A program made the position numbers and the translations under genes. The notes beneath the pieces are model-generated. The model saw only the letters and a list, made by a program, of their open reading frames with translations. It was not told the DNA's origin and made no database searches. This document shows, piece by piece, positions 44,101 to 52,536 of a stretch of 64,000 nucleotides of DNA (the first letter of the stretch is position 1; each line of letters starts with the position of its first letter). The stretch is from Acidovorax sp. NCPPB 3576. GTDB lineage: Bacteria > Pseudomonadota > Gammaproteobacteria > Burkholderiales > Burkholderiaceae_C. The stretch covers positions 1,542,501 to 1,606,500 of the forward strand of contig NZ_CP097267.1 in assembly GCF_028473605.1 (NCBI RefSeq). Direction: 5' to 3'.

Positions 44101-45192
44101 TCAAGCTCTGGCGATTTGTGCCGCAATCGCCTGCCCAACCTGAGTGGTGCTGGCCGTACCCCCCAAATCCGGCGTCTTCGGCCCGGTCTTGATGACCTCT
44201 TCGATCGCCGCCACGATGGCATCGTGCGCCTGCCGGCCCGCGCCCTGGCCTTGCGTCAAAAAGTCCAGCATCAGCGCGCCCGACCAGATCATGGCGATGG
44301 GGTTGGCGATGTTTTGGCCGTAGATGTCCGGCGCCGAGCCGTGCACGGGCTCGAACAGGCTGGGGAAGGTGCGTTCGGGGTTGAGGTTGGCCGAAGGCGC
44401 CAGGCCGATGGTGCCGGTGGTGGCGGGCCCCAGGTCGCTCAAGATGTCGCCGAACAGGTTGGTGGCGGCCACGACGTCGAAGCGCCCGGGCTGCAGCACG
44501 AATCTTGCGGTGAGGATGTCGATGTGCTGCTTGTCCAGCGTGACTTTCGGGTAGCCCTTGGCGATGTCGTCGGCGCGGGAATCCCACCAGGGCATGCTGA
44601 TGGCGATGCCGTTGCTCTTGGTGGCGAGGGTGACGTGCTTTTTGGCACGGCTTTGCGCGAGGTCGAAGGCGAACTTCAAGAGGCGGTTGGCGCCGTGGCG
44701 CGAGTAGACCGACTCCTGGATGACGATCTCGCGGTCGGTGCCCTCGTACATGATGCCGCCCAGCGACGTGTATTCGCCCTCGGTGTTCTCGCGCACGACG
44801 AAGTAGTCGATGTCGCCGGGCTTTCTGCCGGCCAGGGGGCACGGCACGCCTTCGAAGAGGCGCACGGGGCGCAGGTTGATGTATTGGTCGAACTCGCGGC
44901 GGAACTTGAGCAGCGAGCCCCACAGGGACACGTGGTCGGGCACGGTGGCGGGCCAGCCGACGGCGCCGAAGAAGATGGCGTCCACGCCGGCGAGCTGGGC
45001 CTTCCAGTCGTCGGGCATCATTTTTCCGTGGGCGGCGTAGTAGTCGCAGCTGGCCCAGTCGATGGTGCGGCATTCCAGTTCGAAGCCGAAGCGCTCGGCG
45101 GCGGTCTGGATGGCCCGCAGGCCTTCGGGCATGACTTCCTTGCCGATGCCGTCGCCGGGAATGACGGCGATTTGGTAGGTGGTTTTGCTCAT
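44101..45192 (-). CDS. ttuC: Tartrate dehydrogenase / decarboxylating beta-hydroxyacid dehydrogenase
   Basis: A 363-residue member of the isocitrate/isopropylmalate dehydrogenase family, of the TtuC/YeaU type that oxidises tartrate or D-malate with NAD and Mn/Mg. Motifs: IAVIPGDGIGKEVMPEG, YFVVRENTEGEYTSLGG, and the metal/NAD block LFGDILSDLGPATTGTIGLAPSANL with HGSAPDIYGQNIANP. ATG 45192 chosen; ATG 45204 adds four residues. A LysR gene diverges from it (105 bp between starts) and is the likely regulator. Its 3' end forms the right border of the accessory island. Confidence 0.9.
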   Translation of the reverse strand: MSKTTYQIAVIPGDGIGKEVMPEGLRAIQTAAERFGFELECRTIDWASCDYYAAHGKMMPDDWKAQLAGVDAIFFGAVGWPATVPDHVSLWGSLLKFRREFDQYINLRPVRLFEGVPCPLAGRKPGDIDYFVVRENTEGEYTSLGGIMYEGTDREIVIQESVYSRHGANRLLKFAFDLAQSRAKKHVTLATKSNGIAISMPWWDSRADDIAKGYPKVTLDKQHIDILTARFVLQPGRFDVVAATNLFGDILSDLGPATTGTIGLAPSANLNPERTFPSLFEPVHGSAPDIYGQNIANPIAMIWSGALMLDFLTQGQGAGRQAHDAIVAAIEEVIKTGPKTPDLGGTASTTQVGQAIAAQIARA

Positions 45193-45297
45193 GGTGTCCT
45201 TCATTGAAATGGGGGCGGCAGGTGCCGGGTGAGGGCATTGTTCGGCAGTGCCACGCAAAATACAATCCGCCGCCTGTGGTCTCATTCTTCACACTTC

Positions 45298-46272
45298 GTG
45301 CACAAAATTCCTTCCAACGATGACCTGCGCGTGTTCACCGTGGTCGTGCGCAAATCGAGCTTTGGCGAGGCCGCGACCGAGCTGGGTACATCGCCCGCCT
45401 ATGTGAGCAAACGCATCCGCCTGCTGGAAGAGGATTTGGCGGTGAAGCTGCTGCACCGCACCACCCGCCGCGTGGTGGTGACGGAGGAGGGCGAGCGCGT
45501 CTTCCACTGGGCGCAGCGCATCCTGGACGATGTGGACCAGCTGCTGCAGGAGGTGGCGGTCACGCGCCGCGAGCCGCGCGGCCTGCTGCGGGTGAGCTGC
45601 AGCTTCGGCTTCGGGCGCCGCGTGGTGGCGCCGGCGCTGTCGAGGCTGGTAGAGCGCCACCCGGGCCTGCAGGTGCGGCTGGAAGTGTTCGACCGGCTGG
45701 TGGATGTGGCGGGCGAGGGGTTCGATCTGGACGTGCGCGTGGGCGACGAGATCGCGCCGCACCTGATCGCGCGGCGGCTGGCGGACAACCACCGGGTGCT
45801 GTGCGCCGCGCCGGCCTACCTGGCGCGCCACGGCATGCCGCGCACGCTGGCGGAGCTGTCCAGCCACGATTGCCTGGTGATCAAGGAGCGCGACCACCCG
45901 TTCGGCGTGTGGCGCCTGCGCAGCGGCGGCGTGGAGGAATCGGTGAAGGTGCGCGGCCCGCTGTCGGCCAACAATGGGGAGATGGTGGTGCAGTGGGCGG
46001 TGGACGGCCGGGGCATCACGCTGCGCTCGCTGTGGGACGTGGGGCCGCAACTGCGCGCGGGGCACCTGGTGCCGGTGCTGCCCGAGTGGCGGCAGGAGGC
46101 GAACGTGTGGGCGGTCTATCCCACGCGGCTCAACCTGTCGGCCAAGGTGCGCGTGTGCGTGGAGTTTTTGCAGGAGCACTTCCGCGAGGAATGGGCGGCT
46201 GGCGGCGGCAGTGGCGGCAATGGCGGCCTGGGCGGCGCTGACATTGGCGCCGCGGGCAGTGCCGGGGATTGA
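45298..46272 (+). CDS. LysR-family regulator divergent from tartrate dehydrogenase
   Basis: About 324 residues from GTG 45298 (or 347 from GTG 45229). Winged HTH: LRVFTVVVRKSSFGEAATELGTSPAYVSKRIRLLEEDL; effector domain from about 85. The DLRVF..GEAA..L pattern is that of the DmlR/TtuA-type regulators of malate and tartrate genes, in keeping with the divergent dehydrogenase. The C-terminus ends in a Gly-rich tail (GGGSGGNGGLGG) that is probably disordered. Confidence 0.88.
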   Translation: MHKIPSNDDLRVFTVVVRKSSFGEAATELGTSPAYVSKRIRLLEEDLAVKLLHRTTRRVVVTEEGERVFHWAQRILDDVDQLLQEVAVTRREPRGLLRVSCSFGFGRRVVAPALSRLVERHPGLQVRLEVFDRLVDVAGEGFDLDVRVGDEIAPHLIARRLADNHRVLCAAPAYLARHGMPRTLAELSSHDCLVIKERDHPFGVWRLRSGGVEESVKVRGPLSANNGEMVVQWAVDGRGITLRSLWDVGPQLRAGHLVPVLPEWRQEANVWAVYPTRLNLSAKVRVCVEFLQEHFREEWAAGGGSGGNGGLGGADIGAAGSAGD

Positions 46273-46392
46273 GTAGAGGGTGACCGGGGGCGGTGCGCCG
46301 CCATGGCTTTTTGAAGCGCTGAGAGCGCTGCACGGCAGGACCGCAAAAACGGGAAAAAAGGGGCGCGCATGGCACGCGCCCCCGGGGCTGGA

Positions 46393-46839
46393 TCAGCCGG
46401 CCAGCGCGGCCTTCACGGCGGCGGAGACCTGGCCCATGTCGGCCTTGCCGGCCAGGCGGGTCTTGACCACGCCCATGACCTTGCCCATGTCGCCGGGGCC
46501 TGCGGCGCCCAGTTCGGCCACGATGGCTTTCACTGTGGCCAGGGTTTCCTCGGCGGACATGCGCTCGGGCAGGTAGGCCTGCAGCACGGCCATCTCGGAC
46601 TTTTCCTTGTCGGCCAGGTCCTGGCGGCCGGCGCCTTCGAAGGCGGTGATGGAGTCTTTGCGCTGCTTGATGAGCTTGTCCACGATGGCGATGACGGCGG
46701 CATCGTCCAGGGTGATGCGCTCATCGACTTCCTTTTGCTTCATCGCGGCCTGCAGCAGGCGGATGGTGCCCAGGCGCTCGCTGTCCTTGGCGCGCATGGC
46801 GGTCTTCATGTCTTCGGTGATCTGTTCTTTGAGGCTCAT
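46393..46839 (-). CDS. GatB/YqeY domain protein
   Basis: A 148-residue helical protein, LKEQITEDMKTAMRAKDSERLGTIRLL at the start and GDMGKVMGVVKTRLAGKADMG near the end, typical of YqeY. Related to the tRNA-binding tail domain of GatB; thought to act in tRNA-linked amidation or translation. It lies downstream of rpsU on the same strand, after the rpsU terminator, an order common in Burkholderiales. Confidence 0.92.
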   Translation of the reverse strand: MSLKEQITEDMKTAMRAKDSERLGTIRLLQAAMKQKEVDERITLDDAAVIAIVDKLIKQRKDSITAFEGAGRQDLADKEKSEMAVLQAYLPERMSAEETLATVKAIVAELGAAGPGDMGKVMGVVKTRLAGKADMGQVSAAVKAALAG

Positions 46840-46895
46840 GTTTTTCTCCGGTCAACAAGGGGTGGACGGGTGGGGTGGGCTTTGCCCCAAACGAA

Positions 46896-46929
46896 AAAAC
46901 CCGCGCTTGGCGTCCCTAGCGCGGGTTTT
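46896..46929 (-). terminator. rpsU intrinsic terminator
   Basis: Stem aaaacccgcgct / agcgcgggtttt with a 10-nt loop, continuing into a T run on the minus strand (A run 46894-46899 on plus). It lies 29 nt after the rpsU stop. Confidence 0.87.
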
Positions 46930-46957
46930 GCGGCGGTGAGGCCGGCTCTGTCAGAGC

Positions 46958-47170
46958 TTAGTACAGCTTCTTGGGCAGCTGCATGCTGCGAACGCGCTTG
47001 TAGTGGCGCTTGACGGCGGCGGCCTTCTTGCGCTTGCGCTCGGCGGTGGGCTTCTCGTAGAACTCACGGGCGCGCAGGTCGGTCAGCAGGCCGAGCTTTT
47101 CGATGGTGCGCTTGAAGCGGCGCAGGGCGACGTCAAAGGGTTCGTTTTCTTTTACGCGGATGGTGGTCAT
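46958..47170 (-). CDS. rpsU: 30S ribosomal protein S21
   Basis: 70 residues, complete: [20 protein letters not shown] start, [21 protein letters not shown] middle, basic C-terminus. S21 binds the 3' domain of 16S rRNA and helps initiation. A sigma-70 promoter is predicted at 47297-47324 and a terminator at 46896. Confidence 0.98.
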
Positions 47171-47296
47171 TAGCTAATGGTTTCCAAAATTGTGCCCACA
47201 GAGGGTATCCGGGAGATCGGGCCTGGATGCCGTGTGTAGCGGGTTCCCCGTCTGTAACTAGTATTGGCCGACGGGGTATTGCCAGCAAAGCCGAAG

Positions 47297-47324
47297 ATTA
47301 TAGCCTTGCAATCCGGCCTGTCCA
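47297..47324 (-). promoter_or_regulatory. Predicted sigma-70 promoter of rpsU
   Basis: On the minus strand TGGACA (47324-47319), 16 bases, TATAAT (47302-47297, perfect -10). Transcription would start near 47290, giving a leader of about 120 nt before rpsU. Confidence 0.6.
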
Positions 47325-47462
47325 TGGCTGCGTTTGGAGCGTGTGGCAACCCAACGTGTGGCTTGGAATTTGCATGGGGACCGGTGGCGCTGATTCGATT
47401 CATTCCCGTTCCCGCAACCGCCCCGCGCCTTCCTCCCGTGCGCGGGGCCCACGCACGACACC

Positions 47463-50400
47463 ATGGCAATCATGCACCGCGTATCGGGCTGGCTGGGCCG
47501 GCTCAGTGTGGGCCGCAAGCTCATGCTCATCTACCTGCTGGACCTGACGGCCGTCATCTACGTGTCGGGCATCCTGATCCACGAGAAATTCCTGGCCATC
47601 GATTTCGCGCGCAAGGAGATCGTGGGCACCGCCTATGCCTCGGTGGTGCGCGACGGTCTGATGGGCGCGTTCATGGAGGGCGACGGCATTGCCGGCATTT
47701 TGCTGATGGACCGGCTGGCGACGGTGCGCGCCGCGCACGATGCGGCGCTCAAGACCGGCGAGCCGGCCGCGCGCTTCGAGGCGCTGCTGCAGCAGTCCGC
47801 CCAGGGCGACCCCGCGGGCGCTGGCGTGGCGGGCGGGCCCGTGCGCGGGCCTTTGCTGCGGCAGGGGCGCGAGCTGCTCACCACCGTGGGCAACCAGTCC
47901 AACCTGATCCTCGATCCCGATCTGGACAGCTACTACGTGATGTCGCTGATCCTGCTGCGCTTTCCGGAACTGCTGCAGGTCACGCACGACACGGCGGCTT
48001 TTTTGAATGCCCCCGGTGGGCGCCAGGGCGACCACCACGCGGCCGAGCTGCTCACGCTGGCGGGCCGGCTCGATGCGGTGATGCTGGGCATCGATGCGGA
48101 CTACGACCAGGCCTTCATCGCCGGCTCCCCCGCGCTGCGGGCGGCGCTGGATGCGCAGCGCGCGGCCTTGCGCACGGCCGGCAACGATCTGCAGGCGATG
48201 CTGCAGCGCATTGCCCAGGGCGAGGGGCGCACGGCGGTGGCCGAGCTGCCCGCGCGCCAGCTGGCGCTGCTGGGCGCGCTGCAGACGGCGTGGGTGCAGG
48301 GAACGGCGCAGCTGGACCGGCTGCTCTACGCCCGGGTGGACGATCTCTTTGCGCGCATGTGGCTGCACCTGGGCACGGCCATGCTGCTGCTGGGATGCAT
48401 CCTGAGCCTGGTCACGCTGGTGGCGCGGCAGATCGCCAAGCCCCTGCAGCAGCTGGCGCGCGTGGCCGACGAGGTGCGCCGAAGCGGCGACCACACGCTG
48501 CGCGCGCACTGGACCAGCCGCGACGAGATCGGCCGGCTGGTGACGGCCTTCAACGGCATGCTGGCGCAGCTGGACCGCGAGCGCGTGCTGCAGCAGGAGC
48601 TGGCCGCCAGCGCGCGCGCCGCCGAGGCGCAGCGCGAGCTGGTGGAGGCGCTGCCCATTCCGATGGTGGTCACCTCGGTGCCCGAGCACGAGGTGCTGCA
48701 CGCCAATGCGCCGGCCGGCCTGTGGCTGAACGGGACCACGCTCGACCCCTGGCGCACGGGCATGGAGCCGGGCGTGCGCGCGCGCTTTTTCCAGCGGCTG
48801 GCGGACCAGGGCGTGGTGGACGAGTTCGAGGTGCGCTGGAAGGGCAGCGCCGAGCCGCTGTGGGCCGTGCTGTCGGCGCGGCGCCTGCGCTACCAGGGGC
48901 GCGACGCCATGCTGACCGCGTTCACGCCCATCAACGTGCTCAAGGTGATGGAGCAGCGGCTGGAGCTGTGGGCCAAGGTGTTCGAGGCCTCCTCCGAGGG
49001 CATCATCATCATGAGCGCGGGGCAGAAGATCCTGAGCGTGAACAAGGCGTTCTGCCGCAGCACGCACTACGACTTCTACGAGGTGATCGGCGAGGACCTG
49101 GGCTTTTTGCTGGAAGACCCGGGCGAGCCGCCGCTGGGCGAGCGCATCGCCCGCACGCTGCAGGACAAGGAGTCCTGGCAGGGCGAGGTGCGGTTTCGGC
49201 GCCGCTCGGGCGAGACCTATCCGGCCTGGCTGATGGTGTCGGCCGTGCGCGAGGGCGGCAAGGGCGGGGCGGTGGCCAACCACATCGGCATCGCCATCGA
49301 CATCACCGACCGCAAGCGCAACGAGGAGCGCATCCAGTTCCTCGCGCACCACGACGTGCTGACCGAGCTGCCCAACCGCTCGCTGTGCGTGCAGCGGCTG
49401 CAGTCGGCCATCGCGCACGCGGCCCTGGCGGGCGAGCGCGTGGCGGTGCTGTTCATCGACCTGGACCGCTTCAAGTCGATCAACGACACGCTGGGCCACC
49501 ACATCGGCGACGGGCTGCTGCGCTCGGTGGCGGCGCGGCTGCTGCAGGCGGTGCGCGCGCACGACACCGTGAGCCGCCTGGGCGGCGACGAGTTCGTGAT
49601 CGTGATGCGCGGCGTGGACGGGCCGCACGACGTGCTGCAGACCGTGGAGCGCCGGCTGATCCCGCTCATCCGCCAGAGCCACCCGGTGCAGGGGCACGAG
49701 CTGAATGTGTCGTGCAGCGTGGGCATCGCCGTGTACCCCGAGGACGGCGTGGGGCTCGATGAGCTGATGCGCCGTGCCGACGCCGCCATGTACGAGGCCA
49801 AGACCACGGGCCGCGACATGGCGCGCCTGTATTCGCTGGAGACCGACCGGCGCGTGCAGGCCCGCCAGGCCATGGAGCAGCTGCTGCGCCGCGCGCTGGA
49901 GCGCCACGAGCTGGAGCTGCACTACCAGCCCCGCGTGGACACGCGATCGGGCCGCCTCACGGGCGTGGAGGCGCTGGTGCGCTGGAACCACCCGGTGCTG
50001 GGCCAGGTGCTGCCGGGCGAGTTCATCCCCATCGCGGAAGAGGCCGGCTTGATCCGCGCGATCGGCGCCTGGGTGCTGGAGCAGGCCTGCCTGCAGTGGG
50101 CACGCTGGCAGCCGGCGCCTGGCGGGCGGCTGCGCACCGCTGCCGTGGGCGTGGGCGTGGCGGGTCCGGGCGATGTCGATGTCGATATGCCAGGCGGCAA
50201 TGCCGGCCATGCGATGCCGCCCGCAGCGCTGGCGGGCCTGCCGGTGTCGGTCAATCTCTCGGCCGCGCAGCTGGCCGACCCGGCGCTCGTGCCCGACATC
50301 CGCACGCTGCTGGCCCGCTGCGGCATGCCCGCGCAGTGGCTGGAGCTGGAGCTGACCGAATCGCAGCTGATGGAGAACGCAGGCGCGGCGCAGCAGCAAC

Positions 50401-50768
50401 TGGCCGCGCTCAAGGGGCTGGGCGTGCAGTTGTCCATCGACGATTTCGGCACGGGCTATTCGAGCCTGGCCTACCTCAAGCGCTTCGACATCGACAAGCT
50501 CAAGGTGGACAAATCGTTCATCCGCGACATGCTCGCCGACGGCGCGGACCTGGCCATCACCCGGGCCGTCATCGCGCTGGGCCACACGCTGGGCCTCAAG
50601 GTGGTGGCCGAAGGCGTGGAAGACCTGGCCACGGCGCAGGCGCTGGACTCGCTCGACTGCGACGAGCTGCAGGGCTACCACTTCAGCCAGGCGCTGCCCG
50701 TGCCGGCGCTGGAGGCCTGGGTGCAGGGCTACGCGGGCGAGCGGCCGCCGTCGCCCCTGCTGCCGTGA
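47463..50768 (+). CDS. Membrane-bound HAMP-PAS-GGDEF-EAL protein
   Basis: A 1101-residue c-di-GMP turnover protein. TM1 about 20-40, periplasmic sensor about 45-295, TM2 about 300-322, HAMP (IAKPLQQLARVADEV), two PAS-like regions (about 395-500, 505-620), GGDEF with intact GGDEF at 707-711, and EAL with intact EAL (836-838) and DDFGTGYSS (from about 993). Both activities may be retained. Oddity: the EAL domain has a Gly/Val/Asp-rich insertion (about 889-923) coded by a near-repetitive tract. The 3' end overlaps the convergent monooxygenase gene by 40 bp. Confidence 0.92.
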   Translation: MAIMHRVSGWLGRLSVGRKLMLIYLLDLTAVIYVSGILIHEKFLAIDFARKEIVGTAYASVVRDGLMGAFMEGDGIAGILLMDRLATVRAAHDAALKTGEPAARFEALLQQSAQGDPAGAGVAGGPVRGPLLRQGRELLTTVGNQSNLILDPDLDSYYVMSLILLRFPELLQVTHDTAAFLNAPGGRQGDHHAAELLTLAGRLDAVMLGIDADYDQAFIAGSPALRAALDAQRAALRTAGNDLQAMLQRIAQGEGRTAVAELPARQLALLGALQTAWVQGTAQLDRLLYARVDDLFARMWLHLGTAMLLLGCILSLVTLVARQIAKPLQQLARVADEVRRSGDHTLRAHWTSRDEIGRLVTAFNGMLAQLDRERVLQQELAASARAAEAQRELVEALPIPMVVTSVPEHEVLHANAPAGLWLNGTTLDPWRTGMEPGVRARFFQRLADQGVVDEFEVRWKGSAEPLWAVLSARRLRYQGRDAMLTAFTPINVLKVMEQRLELWAKVFEASSEGIIIMSAGQKILSVNKAFCRSTHYDFYEVIGEDLGFLLEDPGEPPLGERIARTLQDKESWQGEVRFRRRSGETYPAWLMVSAVREGGKGGAVANHIGIAIDITDRKRNEERIQFLAHHDVLTELPNRSLCVQRLQSAIAHAALAGERVAVLFIDLDRFKSINDTLGHHIGDGLLRSVAARLLQAVRAHDTVSRLGGDEFVIVMRGVDGPHDVLQTVERRLIPLIRQSHPVQGHELNVSCSVGIAVYPEDGVGLDELMRRADAAMYEAKTTGRDMARLYSLETDRRVQARQAMEQLLRRALERHELELHYQPRVDTRSGRLTGVEALVRWNHPVLGQVLPGEFIPIAEEAGLIRAIGAWVLEQACLQWARWQPAPGGRLRTAAVGVGVAGPGDVDVDMPGGNAGHAMPPAALAGLPVSVNLSAAQLADPALVPDIRTLLARCGMPAQWLELELTESQLMENAGAAQQQLAALKGLGVQLSIDDFGTGYSSLAYLKRFDIDKLKVDKSFIRDMLADGADLAITRAVIALGHTLGLKVVAEGVEDLATAQALDSLDCDELQGYHFSQALPVPALEAWVQGYAGERPPSPLLP

Positions 50769-51103
50769 ACCGTGCGCGAATCGGCCGGGGCCTGCGCGCG
50801 ATCGTTCAGGCCGTAGTCGCGCAGAACCGCCGCCACGCGCAGGCGGTAGTCGTCGAACACGCCCGCGCGGCCGGCGGCCTGGGCGTGGCGGTGGTTCTCG
50901 CGCTGGCGCCATTGCGCCACGGCGGCTTCGTCGCACCAGAAAGACAGCGACAGCAGCTTGCCCGGCTGGCTGAGGCTTTCGAAGCGCTCGATGGAGACGA
51001 AGCCGTCCATGCGCTCCAGTTCGCCGCGCAGCGCGGCGGCAGTGTCCAGGTAGGGCTGGCGGCCCGCGGCGCTGGGTACGACTTCGAAGATGACGGCGAT
51101 CAT
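50729..51103 (-). CDS. Antibiotic biosynthesis monooxygenase (ABM/YgiN-like) family protein
   Basis: A 124-residue dimeric alpha/beta-barrel protein: [38 protein letters not shown] helix and [17 protein letters not shown]. Members oxidise quinols or act on small reactive compounds. The start overlaps the NIPSNAP stop by 4 nt, so the pair is coupled. The last 13 codons overlap the GGDEF-EAL gene on the opposite strand by 40 bp, which is unusual and suggests a late stop. Confidence 0.85.
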   Translation of the reverse strand: MIAVIFEVVPSAAGRQPYLDTAAALRGELERMDGFVSIERFESLSQPGKLLSLSFWCDEAAVAQWRQRENHRHAQAAGRAGVFDDYRLRVAAVLRDYGLNDRAQAPADSRTVHGSRGDGGRSPA

Positions 51104-51513
51104 GGGGCGGCTCCGGGGGCGGGCTGCGATGGCGACTGTGATGGCGATGGGGCCGATGCCAGCAGCGACAGCGGCGGATGCGGCGGCAGGGCGGGGCGCT
51201 GGAACGTGCCTTCCACCACTTCGGTGAAGGTGCGCTCCTCGCGCCGGATGAAGCGCTGGCGCTGCGCCCGCTCGAAGTTGGCGCGGCCTTCCGGGTCGGC
51301 CCGCAGCCGCGCGCGGTAGGCCTCGTAGGCGGCCAGGCTGTCGAACGCGATCAGGCCCCAGGCCTCGTCGTTGGTGCCTTCGCTGGGCACGAAATAGCCC
51401 AGCAGGTGGCCGCCGCAGCGCGGAATGATGCGGCCCCAGTGCGCGGCGTAGTCGCGAAAGGCGTCGATCTGGAAGGGGTCGAGTTCGTAGCGGATGAAGC
51501 AGGTGAGGGCCAT
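51100..51513 (-). CDS. NIPSNAP family protein
   Basis: A 137-residue dimeric ferredoxin-like fold protein: [52 protein letters not shown], then [15 protein letters not shown]. The C-terminal 30 residues are Pro/Ser-rich and non-conserved. It is co-transcribed with the monooxygenase gene and diverges from an ArsR gene with a dyad between them, so it is probably under that repressor. Exact role unknown. Confidence 0.87.
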   Translation of the reverse strand: MALTCFIRYELDPFQIDAFRDYAAHWGRIIPRCGGHLLGYFVPSEGTNDEAWGLIAFDSLAAYEAYRARLRADPEGRANFERAQRQRFIRREERTFTEVVEGTFQRPALPPHPPLSLLASAPSPSQSPSQPAPGAAP

Positions 51514-51593
51514 GGTTTTTTTTCCTGGGACGGGATGGAAGGCAGGGGTGGGGAATGAACGCTGTCAGGCCGCCATTGGGCCGTGCCGCGCCG

Positions 51594-51627
51594 CCGCGAT
51601 GCTTCGCCGTGGAACGAAGCGTCGCGG
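51594..51627. promoter_or_regulatory. Dyad operator, NIPSNAP / ArsR intergenic
   Basis: CCGCGATGCTTCG (51594-51606), 8 bases, CGAAGCGTCGCGG (51615-51627): 12 of 13 arms pair. It lies 27 bp before the ArsR ATG in the divergent region, where the ArsR protein would bind to repress both sides. Confidence 0.65.
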
Positions 51628-51653
51628 CCAGCGCCTGCGGCACACTGGCCGGC

Positions 51654-52475
51654 ATGAACACCAACCAGATCGCGCACATCGCCGCGCTCGTCGGCGAGCC
51701 GGCGCGCACCGGCATGCTGCTGGCGCTGATGGACGGGCGCGCCCTCACGGCGCGCGAGCTGGCCGATGCCGCGCACATCACCCCGGCCACCGCCAGCCGT
51801 CACCTCGCGCTGCTGGTGCAGGCGCGCCTGCTGTCCGTGCAAAGCCAGGGCCGCCACCGCTACCACCGCCTGGCCTCGGTCGAGGTGGCGCGGCTGCTCG
51901 AGGGCCTGATGCAGCTCGCCGTGGGCCAGGCGCAGCCCGCGCGCCCGGTGGCGGTGGGCCCGCGCGATGCCGCGCTGCGCATGGCGCGCACCTGCTACGA
52001 CCACATCGCCGGGCGGCTGGGCGTGGCGGTGGCCGAGCACCTGCTGGAAGAAGGCGCGATCGTGTTCGACAGCGAGGCTGGCGGGCAGGTCACCGACCGG
52101 GCGGCGCCCGTGCTCGGCCGGCTGGGCCTCGACCTGGGATGGGGCCCGGCGTGCGGCGCCCCGGGGGATGCGGCGGAGGCGGGCAGGGGCACGCACTGCG
52201 CCGCCGACGCCACCGGCAGCGGCACGCGGCCAAGCCGCAGCGGACGCCCGTTGTGCCGGCCGTGCCTGGACTGGAGCGAGCGGCGCCCGCACCTGGCCGG
52301 GCGCCTGGGGGCGCTGGTCTGCACGCACTGCCTGGACCAGGGCTGGCTGCTGCGCCGCGAAGGGGTGCGCGCGCTGGCCATCGCCCCGCCCGGCGTCGCA
52401 GCCCTGCGCGACTGGCTGGGCACCGCGCGGTGGAACGTGGTGGTGGGCGAGGCGGCGGCACCCGCCCATCGGTGA
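51654..52475 (+). CDS. ArsR-family transcriptional regulator with C-terminal Cys motifs
   Basis: 273 residues. Winged HTH: IAHIAALVGEPARTGMLLALMDGRALTARELADAAHITPATASRHL, with wing SQGRHRYHRL. The C-terminal half has CRPCLDWSERRPHLAG and VCTHCLDQGW, two CxxC pairs that could bind zinc or sense thiol-reactive compounds. ATG 51654 chosen at the start of homology. It diverges from the NIPSNAP/monooxygenase pair, so a sensor of a toxic small molecule is plausible. Confidence 0.85.
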   Translation: MNTNQIAHIAALVGEPARTGMLLALMDGRALTARELADAAHITPATASRHLALLVQARLLSVQSQGRHRYHRLASVEVARLLEGLMQLAVGQAQPARPVAVGPRDAALRMARTCYDHIAGRLGVAVAEHLLEEGAIVFDSEAGGQVTDRAAPVLGRLGLDLGWGPACGAPGDAAEAGRGTHCAADATGSGTRPSRSGRPLCRPCLDWSERRPHLAGRLGALVCTHCLDQGWLLRREGVRALAIAPPGVAALRDWLGTARWNVVVGEAAAPAHR

Positions 52476-52536
52476 GCCGTGCCCGCAGGCCGCGGGCTTG
52501 GCGGGCTTGGCGGGCTCGCCGGCCCTGCGCGGCGTG

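Noticed and set aside
47400..50936. Very long minus-strand open frame (1178 codons) opposite the GGDEF-EAL gene
   Set aside because: It shadows a gene with clear HAMP, PAS, GGDEF and EAL motifs. High GC leaves the reverse frame open by chance; its translation is His/Arg/Gln-rich without domains.
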